Positions 55,794-64,000 of a stretch of 64,000 nucleotides of DNA are shown here, in pieces; the first letter of the stretch is position 1, and each line of letters opens with the position of its first letter. The notes beneath the pieces were generated by a model. The model searched no databases. It saw only the letters and a program-made list of their open reading frames with translations, and had not been told where the DNA came from. The stretch lies in contig NZ_VEWL01000017.1 in the NCBI RefSeq assembly GCF_006376685.1, positions 1-64,000 on the forward strand, given 5' to 3'. This DNA is from Ochrobactrum teleogrylli. Its GTDB lineage: Bacteria; Pseudomonadota; Alphaproteobacteria; Rhizobiales; Rhizobiaceae. A program made the translations under genes and the position numbers.

Positions 55794-56540
55794 TTAAATC
55801 GAGCGCCCGCCATCCACGTCGAGCGCAACCCCGGTAATCATAGAGGCAGCGGGCGAGCAAAGGAAAGCCGCCGCTTCAGCCAGATCGTCGGGTTTCAACA
55901 GGCGGCCCATCGGGATGGAATCGCGGAATTTCTTGCGGATTTCTTCCGTGTCCTCACCCATGAACGTGGTGAGAAGCGGCGTTTCACCGGCAACCGGGTT
56001 CAGCGCCACAACACGGATTTTCGACGGTGCAAGCTCGATGGCGAGCGCCTTCGTGACCGAAACGACCCAGCCCTTGGTGGCATTGTACCAGGCAAGATTC
56101 GGGCGCGGGCGACCAGCACCCGTCGAAGCGACGTTCAAAATGACGCCTTCGCCATTGCCCTTGAAATGCGGGATGAGCTTGCGCGTCATCAGATAGACGC
56201 CGCGCACATTGACGCCGAGAATGCGGTCGAACTCGTCCGGCTCTACCAGTTCGGCATTTTGCGGCTTGTGGCCAATACCGGCATTATTGATGAGAATATC
56301 GACCTTGCCGAATTTCGAAAACGCGGCTTCCACCGCTGCATCAACATCGGCTTCCTTGGAAATATCGGCAGCCACGGCCAGCGCCGCATCGCCGATTTCG
56401 CCTGCGACGCGCTCAGCGCCTGCCTTGTCGCGGTCGACGATGACGACCTTTGCGCCGCCTGAAGCAAAGCGCTTCGCCATGCCTTCGCCAAACCCCGAAC
56501 CTGCTCCTGTAATGAGCGCGACCTTACCTTCAAGCGACAC
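55794..56540 (-). CDS. SDR family alcohol dehydrogenase/ketoreductase
   Basis: A 248-residue classical SDR: TGAGSGFGEGMAKRF (GxxxGxG), NNAGIG, catalytic Ser in LNVASTGAGR and YNATKGWVVSVTKALAIELAP with YxxxK. Length is standard. Starts with GTG at 56540 after AAGGAG. It lies 12 bases after the ALDH gene and 24 before the binding protein. A serine-like alcohol intermediate could be oxidised here to an aldehyde for the ALDH, an inference. Confidence 0.93.
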   Translation of the reverse strand: MSLEGKVALITGAGSGFGEGMAKRFASGGAKVVIVDRDKAGAERVAGEIGDAALAVAADISKEADVDAAVEAAFSKFGKVDILINNAGIGHKPQNAELVEPDEFDRILGVNVRGVYLMTRKLIPHFKGNGEGVILNVASTGAGRPRPNLAWYNATKGWVVSVTKALAIELAPSKIRVVALNPVAGETPLLTTFMGEDTEEIRKKFRDSIPMGRLLKPDDLAEAAAFLCSPAASMITGVALDVDGGRSI

Positions 56541-56551
56541 TATGCTTCTCC

Positions 56552-58024
56552 TTAACCGTGATACACGGAAATCGTCTTCAGCGAGGCAAACCCGTAGAGC
56601 GCCTCAAAACCTTTTTCGCGGCCATGGCCGGATTTCTTCACGCCGCCGAACGGCAGTTCGATACCGCCGCCAGCGCCGTAATTGTTAATGAACACCTGCC
56701 CCGAATGGATCGCATGGGCGAGGCGGAACTGGCGTCCGCCATCCTTGGTCCAGATGCCGCAAACGAGACCGTAGGACGTGCCATTGGCAATGGCGATGGC
56801 TTCCTCTTCGGTATCGAACGGCAGGATAACCTGCACCGGACCAAAGATTTCCTCCTGCGCCAGTCGATGATCGGCAGGCACGTCGCGGATCAGCGTCGGC
56901 AACACATAGGCCCCGCCTTCCGGCGCGTCTTCGGTCAGCACGCCTTGCGCGGCAATGGACAGTCCGCTTTCCTTGGCGAGATCCAGATAGCTTTCGACAA
57001 TCGCCTTCTGGCGCTGCGACACCACCGGACCGACGGACGGATCAGCACTTGCAGGGCCAACCTTCAATGCGCGGTAGCGTTCGCTCATGCGCGCGACAAC
57101 ATCTTCGTAAATGCTGCGTTCGACCAGAATGCGCGACGAAGCCGAGCAGGTCTGACCGGCATTTTGAATGCCGGCATTGACCAGAAACGGCAAAGCGCGG
57201 TCGAGATCGGCATCAGCGAAAACGATCTGCGGCGATTTTCCGCCAAGTTCCAGCGTCACCGGCACAGTGTTCTTCGCTGCTGCGGCCTGTACCGCTTCAC
57301 CGGTGCGCACCGATCCCGTGAACGAGATGTGGTTGACATCGGGATGTTCGGAGAGTGCTGCACCCGCTTCCGCGCCAAGCCCGGTCACCACATTGAGCGC
57401 GCCCTTCGGCAGACCGGCCTTTTCGGCAATGCGCGCAAATTCGAGAATGGTCAGGCAGGCTTCTTCGGCAGGCTTGACCACGGCGGCATTGCCCATGGCC
57501 AATGCTGCGCCAAGGCTGCGACCCAGAATCTGCATCGGATAGTTCCACGGAATAATATGGCCCGTGACGCCGTGCGGCTCATAGATCGACAGAACCGTGA
57601 AGCCGTTCTGATAGGGCAGCGTATCGCCATGCACCTTGTCAGCGGATGCACCGTAGAATTCGAGATAACGCGCCAGCGCCACCACGTCGGCGCGGGCTTG
57701 GCCGACCGGCTTGCCAACATCCTTCGATTCCAGATCCGTCAGGAGGTCGATATTCTTCAGCACTTCTTCCGAAATGCGATGCAGTACACGACCGCGCTCG
57801 GTCGCGGTCAGCTTGCCCCAGTCGCCGGAAAGCGCCTTGCGGGCTGCTGCTACAGCCTGATCGATATCGGCCTTGGTGCCGCGCGCAATCAGCGCCAGAT
57901 CGCTGCCATCGGAGGGGTTCTTGACGGTGATATGCTCGCCGCCAGCGGCATCCTGCCACTGACCCGCGATAAAATTGCCGTAACGGAGCAAGCCCGCTCC
58001 TCCCGTCTGGTTCTCATGCTTCAT
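56552..58024 (-). CDS. Aldehyde dehydrogenase (NAD-dependent, betaine-aldehyde-like)
   Basis: A 490-residue ALDH with GHIIPWNYPMQILGRSLGAAL, FTGSVRTGEAV, the catalytic Glu in LELGGKSPQIVF and catalytic Cys in NAGQTCSASSRILVERS; the C-terminal LPFGGVKKSGHGREKG is typical of betaine-aldehyde or gamma-aminobutyraldehyde-like members. Start at 58024 overlaps the regulator gene by 11 bases; another ATG at 58030 is close. Expected to oxidise the operon's aldehyde intermediate. Confidence 0.94.
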   Translation of the reverse strand: MKHENQTGGAGLLRYGNFIAGQWQDAAGGEHITVKNPSDGSDLALIARGTKADIDQAVAAARKALSGDWGKLTATERGRVLHRISEEVLKNIDLLTDLESKDVGKPVGQARADVVALARYLEFYGASADKVHGDTLPYQNGFTVLSIYEPHGVTGHIIPWNYPMQILGRSLGAALAMGNAAVVKPAEEACLTILEFARIAEKAGLPKGALNVVTGLGAEAGAALSEHPDVNHISFTGSVRTGEAVQAAAAKNTVPVTLELGGKSPQIVFADADLDRALPFLVNAGIQNAGQTCSASSRILVERSIYEDVVARMSERYRALKVGPASADPSVGPVVSQRQKAIVESYLDLAKESGLSIAAQGVLTEDAPEGGAYVLPTLIRDVPADHRLAQEEIFGPVQVILPFDTEEEAIAIANGTSYGLVCGIWTKDGGRQFRLAHAIHSGQVFINNYGAGGGIELPFGGVKKSGHGREKGFEALYGFASLKTISVYHG

Positions 58025-58694
58025 CTTCATTCTCCCGAAGAGGCTGTTCCGCCTCCAATCTTGCAGTGGTGGCGCGGATATGCGCCCGCGCCAGCCGCTC
58101 AGCCTGCTCGCCATCGCGCGCGGCAATGGCCTCAACAATCGCGCCATGTTCGCGGATTGCATCGCGTGCACGATCTACCGATAGCGAAAAGGATGGCGCG
58201 AAAACCTGCGATGTCATGCGCAACAACGGCACGAAGGCGATCAGCGAGGCATTACCTGCCGTGTTCATCACCGCCATATGAAAATCGACATTGGACTGGG
58301 TATAGGCTTTGGCATCCCACGGATCGACCACCGCCGACTGACCCGCGACATGGGTGCGCAGCCTGGCGATATCCGCATCGCTCGCCCGTTCAGCGGCAAA
58401 ACGCGCAGCCACACCGTCGAGCACTTCGCGCACGGCATAAGCATCAATCAGGCGGGTGAGATCGGCGGAGGCGACACGCACCCCCCTGCCCGGCAGATGG
58501 ATGACCAGCCCGTCGCGCTCCAGAACACGCAAGGCTTCCCGCAAGGGCGTGCGGCTGATGCCGAATTCGGTGGCTATATGCTCCTGCCGGAGGATCGCGC
58601 CCGGCGCATAAACGCCCGCATAGATTCGCTCCCGAAGCGCCTCTGCCACTTCGTCCAGCAAACGGGTCTGACTACGCCATTCATAAGCCGCCAA
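58014..58694 (-). CDS. GntR/FadR-type transcriptional regulator (FCD domain)
   Basis: A 226-residue regulator. The winged helix at about residues 12-70 carries LREALRVLERDGLVIHLPGRGVRV, the C-terminal FCD ligand domain the metal-site residues in VDFHMAVMNTAGN and RDAIREHGAIVEAIAARD. Start is TTG at 58694 after GGGAGG. It is first gene of the catabolic operon and probably represses it until the substrate or an intermediate binds. Confidence 0.93.
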   Translation of the reverse strand: MAAYEWRSQTRLLDEVAEALRERIYAGVYAPGAILRQEHIATEFGISRTPLREALRVLERDGLVIHLPGRGVRVASADLTRLIDAYAVREVLDGVAARFAAERASDADIARLRTHVAGQSAVVDPWDAKAYTQSNVDFHMAVMNTAGNASLIAFVPLLRMTSQVFAPSFSLSVDRARDAIREHGAIVEAIAARDGEQAERLARAHIRATTARLEAEQPLRENEDEA

Positions 58695-58875
58695 TCGAAA
58701 AGCCTCCCAACTTTTCGCAAACTATATCCTGGATACAAAATCGGTCAATCCGAATTTCAACGACTTTTCTGAAAAGATTGGAGACTGTTGACGACTGAAA
58801 ATTTCTGAAAGGTGTGCTGACCGGATAAATTGCGTCGGGTTGGCACGCCCGGTCGTTTTCTTCAAACGGTCATCA

Positions 58876-59736
58876 TCAGTTTTCGACGGTTTCGGCTAGT
58901 ATCCCTGCCAGTTGCCGGATTTGTTCGGGGCCGTGATCCATGTGCCGGATGACGATTTCCATCGGTTCGACCGCAGGCAGGCCCGCAAGCTCCGGCACGG
59001 CGCGGTGGGCGGGCAGCATAACGCGCATCGGCAACAGGCTGACGCCAAGCCCCTCCGCCACAGCACTTTGAATGCTCACCAGACTGGAGCTGGTGAACAC
59101 CACATGCCACGGTCTGCCGATCCGGTCGAGCGCCTCCATCATGTCGCTGCGATAAAGCCCGTTCGGCGGAAAGGCGACTAGCGGCAGCGGCTCAAGCCGC
59201 GACATTGAAGACACCGGAAAGTCCGCACTCTCCAGCCAGGTCAAAGGTTCGGGCCAGCGCATTTTGCCTGCCGTCTCGCCGCGCTTCCGCTTGACCATGA
59301 CGAGATCGAAATCACCCGTTTCAAAACCCTTCTGCAAGTCGCGGCTGAGACCGCTCGTCACTTCCAGCTTGATGTTCGGATGCTCGCGCATGAAAGCCGC
59401 CAGGGCAGGCGTGACCAGTCGCGATGCGAAATCTTCCGGTAGTCCCAGACGAAACACTGTTGCAAGCGCGCTGCCGGTCATGGCGGCAGCGGCTTCGTCA
59501 TGGAGATGCAGCATGCGCCGCGCATAACCGAGCAACTTTTCCCCGGCATCGGTGGGTCGCACATCGCGGCGTGCGCGCTCCAGCAGCGCCTGCCCCGCCG
59601 CCTCTTCCAGCCGCAATATCTTCTGGCTGATGGTCGATTGCGTCGAATGCAATTGCTGCGCCGCAACCGTGAAGCTGCGACTATCGACGACAGCCACAAA
59701 GGCCCGCATCAGATCGAGATTGAAGATAGTATTCAT
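58876..59736 (-). CDS. LysR-family transcriptional regulator
   Basis: A 286-residue regulator: helix-turn-helix in residues 5-65 (LMRAFVAVVDSRSFTVAAQQLH then STQSTISQKILRLEEAAG) and the periplasmic-binding-protein-like effector domain after residue 90. Divergent from the ankyrin gene at 59821 with 84 bases between the starts, the usual layout in which LysR controls the neighbouring operon. A palindrome at 59739 may be its site. Confidence 0.93.
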   Translation of the reverse strand: MNTIFNLDLMRAFVAVVDSRSFTVAAQQLHSTQSTISQKILRLEEAAGQALLERARRDVRPTDAGEKLLGYARRMLHLHDEAAAAMTGSALATVFRLGLPEDFASRLVTPALAAFMREHPNIKLEVTSGLSRDLQKGFETGDFDLVMVKRKRGETAGKMRWPEPLTWLESADFPVSSMSRLEPLPLVAFPPNGLYRSDMMEALDRIGRPWHVVFTSSSLVSIQSAVAEGLGVSLLPMRVMLPAHRAVPELAGLPAVEPMEIVIRHMDHGPEQIRQLAGILAETVEN

Positions 59737-59738
59737 AA

Positions 59739-59749
59739 ATCCACTGGAT
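59739..59749. promoter_or_regulatory. Possible LysR operator
   Basis: ATCCA-C-TGGAT is an 11-base palindrome 3 bases upstream of the LysR start, in the 84-base gap between the divergent genes. Position fits autoregulation; the sequence does not strictly match T-N11-A. Confidence 0.3.
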
Positions 59750-59820
59750 ATCAGTTCAACATTTAATTTTCAAATAGAACGGGCAAGCTGTATGAAAACA
59801 ATCAACCAAGGGAGCCGTAA

Positions 59821-60510
59821 ATGCGCCGAACATTATTCAGCTTGAGTGCCTTGGCATTGATTGCAGGAGCCATTGTCATGAGCGAACCCACCTTGCCCGG
59901 CCATCAGGCCATCGCACAAACCGAAACCGGTCTTATCGAAGCAGCCAGCGCCGGCAACCTCGCCGCCGTAAAGGCCGCCATCAAGGCCGGAGCCGATCTT
60001 GAAGCGCGCGGCAAGAATGGCGAAACGGCCCTGCTCGCCGCCACCCATGCCAATCACATCGATGTCGCACGCGCTTTGATCGAGGCGGGCGCGAATGTGA
60101 ATGCCAAGGACGCGATCCATGACAGCCCCTATCTATATGCGGGTGCGCGCGGCCATCTGGAAATCCTGAAACTGACACTGGCGCACGGTGCCGACCTGAC
60201 AAGCACCAACCGCTATGGCGGAACGGCGCTCATCCCAGCAGCCGAACGTGGCCATGTCGAGACGGTGCGCACGCTGATTGCGGCGGGCGTGAAAGTCGAT
60301 CACGTCAACAATCTCCATTGGACCGCCTTGCTGGAGGCTATCATTCTGGCCGATGGCGGCGAGCGCCATGTCGAAATCGTCAAGCAGTTGATCGATGCCG
60401 GTGCCGATGTAAACATCGCCGACAAGGACGGCGTGACGCCATTGCAGCATGCGCGCCAGCGCGGCTATGCACCGGTGGTCGCCCTTCTCGAAAAGGCAGG
60501 TGCGAAATGA
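59821..60510 (+). CDS. Exported ankyrin-repeat protein
   Basis: A 229-residue protein with a signal-like N-terminus (LFSLSALALIAGAIVMSEP, residues 4-22) and six ankyrin repeats beginning at LIEAASAGNLAAVKAAIKAG, then TALLAATHANHIDVARALIEAGANV and three or four further units ending DGVTPLQHARQRGYAPVVALLEKAG. Ankyrin arrays bind proteins. The signal peptide puts it in the periplasm, a rarer location. It overlaps the deaminase gene by ATGA and is divergent from LysR. Confidence 0.9.
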   Translation: MRRTLFSLSALALIAGAIVMSEPTLPGHQAIAQTETGLIEAASAGNLAAVKAAIKAGADLEARGKNGETALLAATHANHIDVARALIEAGANVNAKDAIHDSPYLYAGARGHLEILKLTLAHGADLTSTNRYGGTALIPAAERGHVETVRTLIAAGVKVDHVNNLHWTALLEAIILADGGERHVEIVKQLIDAGADVNIADKDGVTPLQHARQRGYAPVVALLEKAGAK

Positions 60511-60974
60511 ACACCGACCGGATCTTTCTCGATCAGGCCATAGCGCTGGCATTCGACAATGTCGATCAGGGCGGACGCCCGTTCGGCGCCGTGGTGGTCA
60601 AGGACGGCGACGTCATTGCCACCGGCGTCAACCGCATGCAGGCCGATTGCGACCCAACGGCCCATGCCGAATTGCTGGCGCTGCGCGCGGCGGGCAAGGC
60701 CCTGCAATCGCCACGTCTCGACGGCTGCGCCGTCTATACCAGTGGCCAGCCCTGCCCCATGTGCTATGCCGCCATGCGCATGGCAGGCGTGGACAAAATC
60801 CTGTTCGCCAATTCCAACGAACAGGCCGAATCCTATGGCCTTTCCACCGCAAAAATCGCTGCTGAACTGGCCAAGCCCGTCAGCGCGCAGACCGGTATCC
60901 GCTTTGAACATTGCCCGTCGGAAGAAGGCGAACGCCTGCTGCGCGCATGGCAGGACCGGACAGACACCCAGTAA
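60507..60974 (+). CDS. Zinc-dependent nucleoside/guanine deaminase family protein
   Basis: A 155-residue cytidine-deaminase-fold enzyme: HAELLALRAAG (zinc His and catalytic Glu, residues about 53-63) and SGQPCPMCYAAMRMAG (two zinc Cys, about 81-96). It resembles guanine or tRNA-adenosine-related deaminases (GuaD/TadA-like) but lacks the tRNA loop elements I would expect of TadA. Substrate probably a nucleobase. It sits between an ankyrin protein and an MFS transporter in one operon. ATG at 60507 overlaps the ankyrin stop. Confidence 0.88.
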   Translation: MNTDRIFLDQAIALAFDNVDQGGRPFGAVVVKDGDVIATGVNRMQADCDPTAHAELLALRAAGKALQSPRLDGCAVYTSGQPCPMCYAAMRMAGVDKILFANSNEQAESYGLSTAKIAAELAKPVSAQTGIRFEHCPSEEGERLLRAWQDRTDTQ

Positions 60975-60983
60975 AGTCTCATC

Positions 60984-62222
60984 ATGCCCAGCAACCCTGC
61001 CAGCACCGGCGGTAACCGGACCGCACCCATTGCCCTTGTCGCGCTCGTCGCGCTGATCGGTTTCAACCTGCGGCCTTTCCTGACGGGACCGGGGCCGGTT
61101 CTGTCAGATATTGCCGCTGATACCGGCATGGGGTTCGGTGCGCTTTCACTCCTGACTTTTCTGCCGATGCTGCTGATGGGGCTTGGCGCATTTGTCACGC
61201 CGCGCATCCAGTCGCTTTTCGGTACGCGCCGAAGCATGTTCGCAGCACTCGCAATCCTCGCAGCCGGATCGGCGCTGCGCGGCATCGTGCCGGACGGCCT
61301 GTCGCTGATATTCACAGCCATTCTCTGCGGCGCTGGCGTTGCCATGATACAGGCGCTGATGCCCGGTCTCATCAAGGCCAGATTTCCATCGTCCATCGCC
61401 ACGATCACCGGGCTTTACTCCGCAACCATCATGGGCGGGGGTGCACTGGGTGCGCGATTGGCGCCATGGTTTGCCGGTGCCGCCCACAATTGGCGCTATG
61501 CGCTCTCTTTGTTGGCGATACCTGCCGTGCTCGCCTTGATCGCTGCCGTGCCGATCCTGAAAGAGGCCCCAAGCACAACGAAAGCAGCAGGCCAGAAGTC
61601 GGGCATTACAGCTACGCTTTTACGGCGTCCGCGCACATGGGCGCTGATGGCCGCATTCGGCCTCGTCAATGCCGGCTATTCCTCAATGGTCGCATGGCTT
61701 GCACCTTATTATCAGACACTCGGGCTTGAAGCCTCGGCGACGGGCAGCCTTGTCGCGACCATGGCGATTGCGCAGGCTCTGAGCGCCCTCGCCCTGCCCA
61801 TGCTTGCACGACGCAGCACCGACCGCCGCCCATGGCTGCTTTTCAGCCTTTTGATGCAGGTTGTGGGATTTGCCGGGCTTGCCTTTGCGCCGGACATCTC
61901 GCCGGTCTTGTGGTCGGCGATCTGTGGTGCCGGCCTCGGCGGCAGCTTCGCGCTTGCGATGATCACCTCGCTGGACCATTTGCCGAAACCGGAGGAAGCA
62001 GGCGCTTTGGCCGCCATGATGCAAGGCGGCGGTTTTCTGATTGCAGCACTTGGACCCGTCGCAACCGCGCTTCTTCATAGTATCACCGGCGGCTTTGCTT
62101 CCGGCTGGATCCTGCACCTTGTTCTGGTCGCGGCGATCTGCCCGCTCTATCTGAGCTTCAATCCCCGCCATTATGCGCGGGTGATGAACCTGCCGGTTTC
62201 GCCAGCGAATGGCACACAATAG
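60984..62222 (+). CDS. CynX/NimT-type MFS transporter
   Basis: A 412-residue, 12-helix MFS protein. The first helix includes LVALIGFNLRPFLTGPGPVL and a short N-terminal tail precedes it; the group resembles cyanate (CynX) and 2-nitroimidazole (NimT) transporters. Nine bases separate it from the deaminase gene. Its substrate may be a purine or pyrimidine related to the deaminase, an inference from linkage. Confidence 0.88.
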   Translation: MPSNPASTGGNRTAPIALVALVALIGFNLRPFLTGPGPVLSDIAADTGMGFGALSLLTFLPMLLMGLGAFVTPRIQSLFGTRRSMFAALAILAAGSALRGIVPDGLSLIFTAILCGAGVAMIQALMPGLIKARFPSSIATITGLYSATIMGGGALGARLAPWFAGAAHNWRYALSLLAIPAVLALIAAVPILKEAPSTTKAAGQKSGITATLLRRPRTWALMAAFGLVNAGYSSMVAWLAPYYQTLGLEASATGSLVATMAIAQALSALALPMLARRSTDRRPWLLFSLLMQVVGFAGLAFAPDISPVLWSAICGAGLGGSFALAMITSLDHLPKPEEAGALAAMMQGGGFLIAALGPVATALLHSITGGFASGWILHLVLVAAICPLYLSFNPRHYARVMNLPVSPANGTQ

Positions 62223-62341
62223 CGTTACCCAATCAATTTATCGGGCAAAAACGATGTTCGGCGGGCATTTTTGGGTTAGAGAGCTTGCTCACCTTCCCTT
62301 TCGGGTTAAGGTTGGCGCCATCCCTCAGACTGGTCAATGAC

Positions 62342-63736
62342 ATGAAGCACGAAACCGTCATCAAGCAAGGCACGTCCGTCGCACCGGACGGATTGCCCAA
62401 GCCGAGAATCTATTGGGCATGGGCTACCTTGATGGTCGGTTTGACGCTTGCCGTTATCGACGGCACCATTGCCAATGTCGCCTTGCCGACAATCGCCGCC
62501 GATTTTTCCGCCGGACCCGCAGCCTCGATCTGGATCGTCAACGGCTATCAGCTCGCCATCGTCATCAGCCTGTTGCCGCTGGCAGCGCTTGGCGAAATCT
62601 ACGGCTATCGCCGCATCTATCTGGCGGGCGTGACACTGTTCACCGTCGCATCGGTGGCTTGCGTCTTCGCGCGCTCTCTGGAAACGCTGACCCTCGCGCG
62701 CATCGTGCAAGGATTGGGCGCGGCGGGGCTGATGAGCGTCAATACCGCGCTGTTGCGTTATACCGTTCCGCAGGCCAAATTCGGTACGGCCATCGGCCTC
62801 AACGCCCTCTTTGTCGCGGTTTCTTCGACCATCGGGCCAACGCTCGCAGGCGTCATCCTGTCCTCGCTGACCTGGCCGTGGCTCTTCGTCATCAATATTC
62901 CGCTCGGCATCGCAGCGGTCGCGATGGGCTTACGAACCCTGCCGGAAAATGAGCGCTCGGCGCGCAAGTTCGATGTCGTCAGCGCCATCCTCAGCGCCCT
63001 GACCATCGGCCTTCTGATCACGACCATCGACAGTGCTGGCAACGAGGTCAGTCAAACTGTCGTCGTGCTGCAGGCCGTGGCCTGTCTCGTGGCGGGCATT
63101 TTGCTGACACGCCGCTCGCTGCGTACCATAGACCCGCTGCTGCCGCTCGATCTGTTGCGCATTCCGGTGTTCACGCTCTCGATCTGCACGTCGATCATGT
63201 CGTTCCTCGCGCAGATGATGGCCTTCATCTCGCTGCCGTTCCTGTTTCAGACCGTGTTCGGCTTCAAGCCGATTGAGGTGGGCTTTCTGATGATGCCATG
63301 GCCGATTGCGCTGGCATTGGTCGCGCCTTTATCCGGCAAGCTTTCCGACAAATATTCCCCGGCGATACTCGGGCTGCTCGGCCTCATCACTTTTGCTGCC
63401 GGGCTGGCGCTGGTCGGCATGTTGCCCGCCCATCCGACGATTGCCGATATTTGCTGGCGCATGGCCATTTGCGGCATCGGCTTCGGTCTGTTCCAAGCGC
63501 CGAACAACCGCATGATGATCACCTCGACGCCGCGTGCGCGCTCCGGCGCTGCAAGCGGCATGCTCGGCACCGCTCGTCTGCTCGGCCAGTCGCTGGGGGC
63601 TGCCTTCGTGGCGTTCCTGCTGGCGCAATGGGGCGTGGAAGGCTCGCCCTATATCCTGTTCATCGCTTCGGGCTTTGCGCTGTTTGCATCGGTAATCAGC
63701 TTTTCGCGCCTCGGCGCTCACCGTTTGGGAGCATGA
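62342..63736 (+). CDS. DHA2-family (EmrB-type) MFS efflux transporter
   Basis: A 464-residue protein with 14 predicted helices. Helix 1 contains VIDGTIANVALPTIAADF, typical of DHA2 transporters, and motif-C-like ISSTIGPTLAGVILSSLTWPWLFVINIPLGIAA follows helix 5. Start 62342 gives the normal soluble N-terminus; the longer frame to 62285 is not supported. It probably expels drugs or metabolites. Separate from the CynX-like gene by 119 bases. Confidence 0.92.
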   Translation: MKHETVIKQGTSVAPDGLPKPRIYWAWATLMVGLTLAVIDGTIANVALPTIAADFSAGPAASIWIVNGYQLAIVISLLPLAALGEIYGYRRIYLAGVTLFTVASVACVFARSLETLTLARIVQGLGAAGLMSVNTALLRYTVPQAKFGTAIGLNALFVAVSSTIGPTLAGVILSSLTWPWLFVINIPLGIAAVAMGLRTLPENERSARKFDVVSAILSALTIGLLITTIDSAGNEVSQTVVVLQAVACLVAGILLTRRSLRTIDPLLPLDLLRIPVFTLSICTSIMSFLAQMMAFISLPFLFQTVFGFKPIEVGFLMMPWPIALALVAPLSGKLSDKYSPAILGLLGLITFAAGLALVGMLPAHPTIADICWRMAICGIGFGLFQAPNNRMMITSTPRARSGAASGMLGTARLLGQSLGAAFVAFLLAQWGVEGSPYILFIASGFALFASVISFSRLGAHRLGA

Positions 63737-63878
63737 TTTCGTTCATCCACAGCGATGAAAAATTTTCCATCGAAAGGCTCGTTTTGCCTGTTGCAATCTG
63801 CAATGCGTTGGTTCATATACCGCCTGCCTGACGGAAACGACTTCCTTCGGAAGCGCTTTCAAGTCGAAACTGGCGCGA

Positions 63879-63953
63879 GCGGGTGTAGCTCAGGGGTAGA
63901 GCACAACCTTGCCAAGGTTGGGGTCGAGGGTTCGAATCCCTTCGCCCGCTCCA
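63879..63953 (+). tRNA. tRNA-Gly (anticodon GCC)
   Basis: The acceptor GCGGGTG pairs with CGCCCGC (one G-U), discriminator T, encoded CCA. Anticodon arm CAACC-TTGCCAA-GGTTG gives GCC. D arm TAGCTCAGGGGTAGAGC and T arm GGTTCGAATCC are standard. Confidence 0.97.
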
Positions 63954-63974
63954 GTTTCCAGCAAGGCAATTCTC

Positions 63975-64000
63975 AAAATCCCGGCTTCGTCCGGGATTTT
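63975..64000 (+). terminator. Rho-independent terminator of tRNA-Gly (at window edge)
   Basis: AAAATCCCGG, a CTTCGT loop and CCGGGATTTT make a 10-bp perfect stem that ends the window, 22 bases after the tRNA. Confidence 0.85.

Noticed and set aside
54228..56462. Very long plus-strand reading frame of 744 codons
   Set aside because: It lies antisense to the substrate-binding protein and the SDR, both with clear family motifs, and its translation is rich in Arg, His and Gln as expected of a GC-rich shadow frame.
56558..58459. Plus-strand reading frame of 633 codons
   Set aside because: Antisense to the aldehyde dehydrogenase and GntR regulator; no family features and low-complexity basic residues.

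Overview
The window is chromosomal DNA of an alphaproteobacterium, most likely in the Brucella/Ochrobactrum group of the Rhizobiales. The basis is moderately high GC coding DNA, the ubiE-ubiB-coaBC cluster, DUF2778-type and lysoplasmalogenase-type genes usual in that group, and short palindromic intergenic repeats that resemble the Bru-RS and RIME-type families. The genus call comes from recognised protein families and repeat style, not from a database search. Gene density is high, with three tRNA genes (Leu-CAG, Ser-GGA, Gly-GCC).

Layout. 1-16 kb is housekeeping: a SelW-like protein, one AT-rich orphan gene (585-1247), lepA, an NDUFA9-like dehydrogenase, uppP, a GST-queG-SDR run, an MFS drug exporter, mepA, mgsA, glk, an MsbA-like ABC exporter, dapB and gpmA. 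16.2-19.8 kb is an accessory island. It starts inside a bluB-like gene, of which only about 40 codons survive, and carries vsr, a C5 cytosine methyltransferase and a GIY-YIG nuclease that overlaps it. An unknown small gene follows, then three diverged copies of a structured, minus-strand RNA-like element that resembles phage C4 antisense RNAs with Icd/Ash-like reading frames. 19.9-39 kb returns to core genes: an alpha/beta hydrolase, a phytase-like protein, YhhN, an aldehyde dehydrogenase, an EEP-family phosphatase, cls, hdeD, prfC, an APH(3')-like kinase, coaBC with an extra N-terminal RHH domain, ubiB, ubiE, upp, a periplasmic-type aspartic protease, slyX, a GNAT enzyme and msrA. 40-43.5 kb is one large autotransporter with a duplicated passenger, preceded by AT-rich non-coding DNA. 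44-49 kb holds a GST, a DUF2778 L,D-transpeptidase-like protein, a membrane diguanylate cyclase and a DnaQ-like exonuclease.

49-58.7 kb is a single minus-strand catabolic operon: GntR regulator, aldehyde dehydrogenase, SDR dehydrogenase, a complete Dpp/Opp-type ABC importer and an amidase, mostly with ATGA overlaps. The set suggests uptake of a small amide or amine compound, hydrolysis of the amide, and stepwise alcohol/aldehyde oxidation. The substrate cannot be read from the sequence. 58.9-64 kb has a LysR regulator divergent from an exported ankyrin protein, a zinc nucleoside deaminase and a CynX/NimT-type MFS transporter, then an EmrB-type MFS exporter and tRNA-Gly with a terminator at the window edge.

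The least ordinary parts are the C4-like tandem RNA elements next to the methylation/restriction genes, the RHH-CoaBC fusion, the repeat-encoded C-terminus of the EEP protein, the duplicated autotransporter passenger and the amide-catabolism operon.
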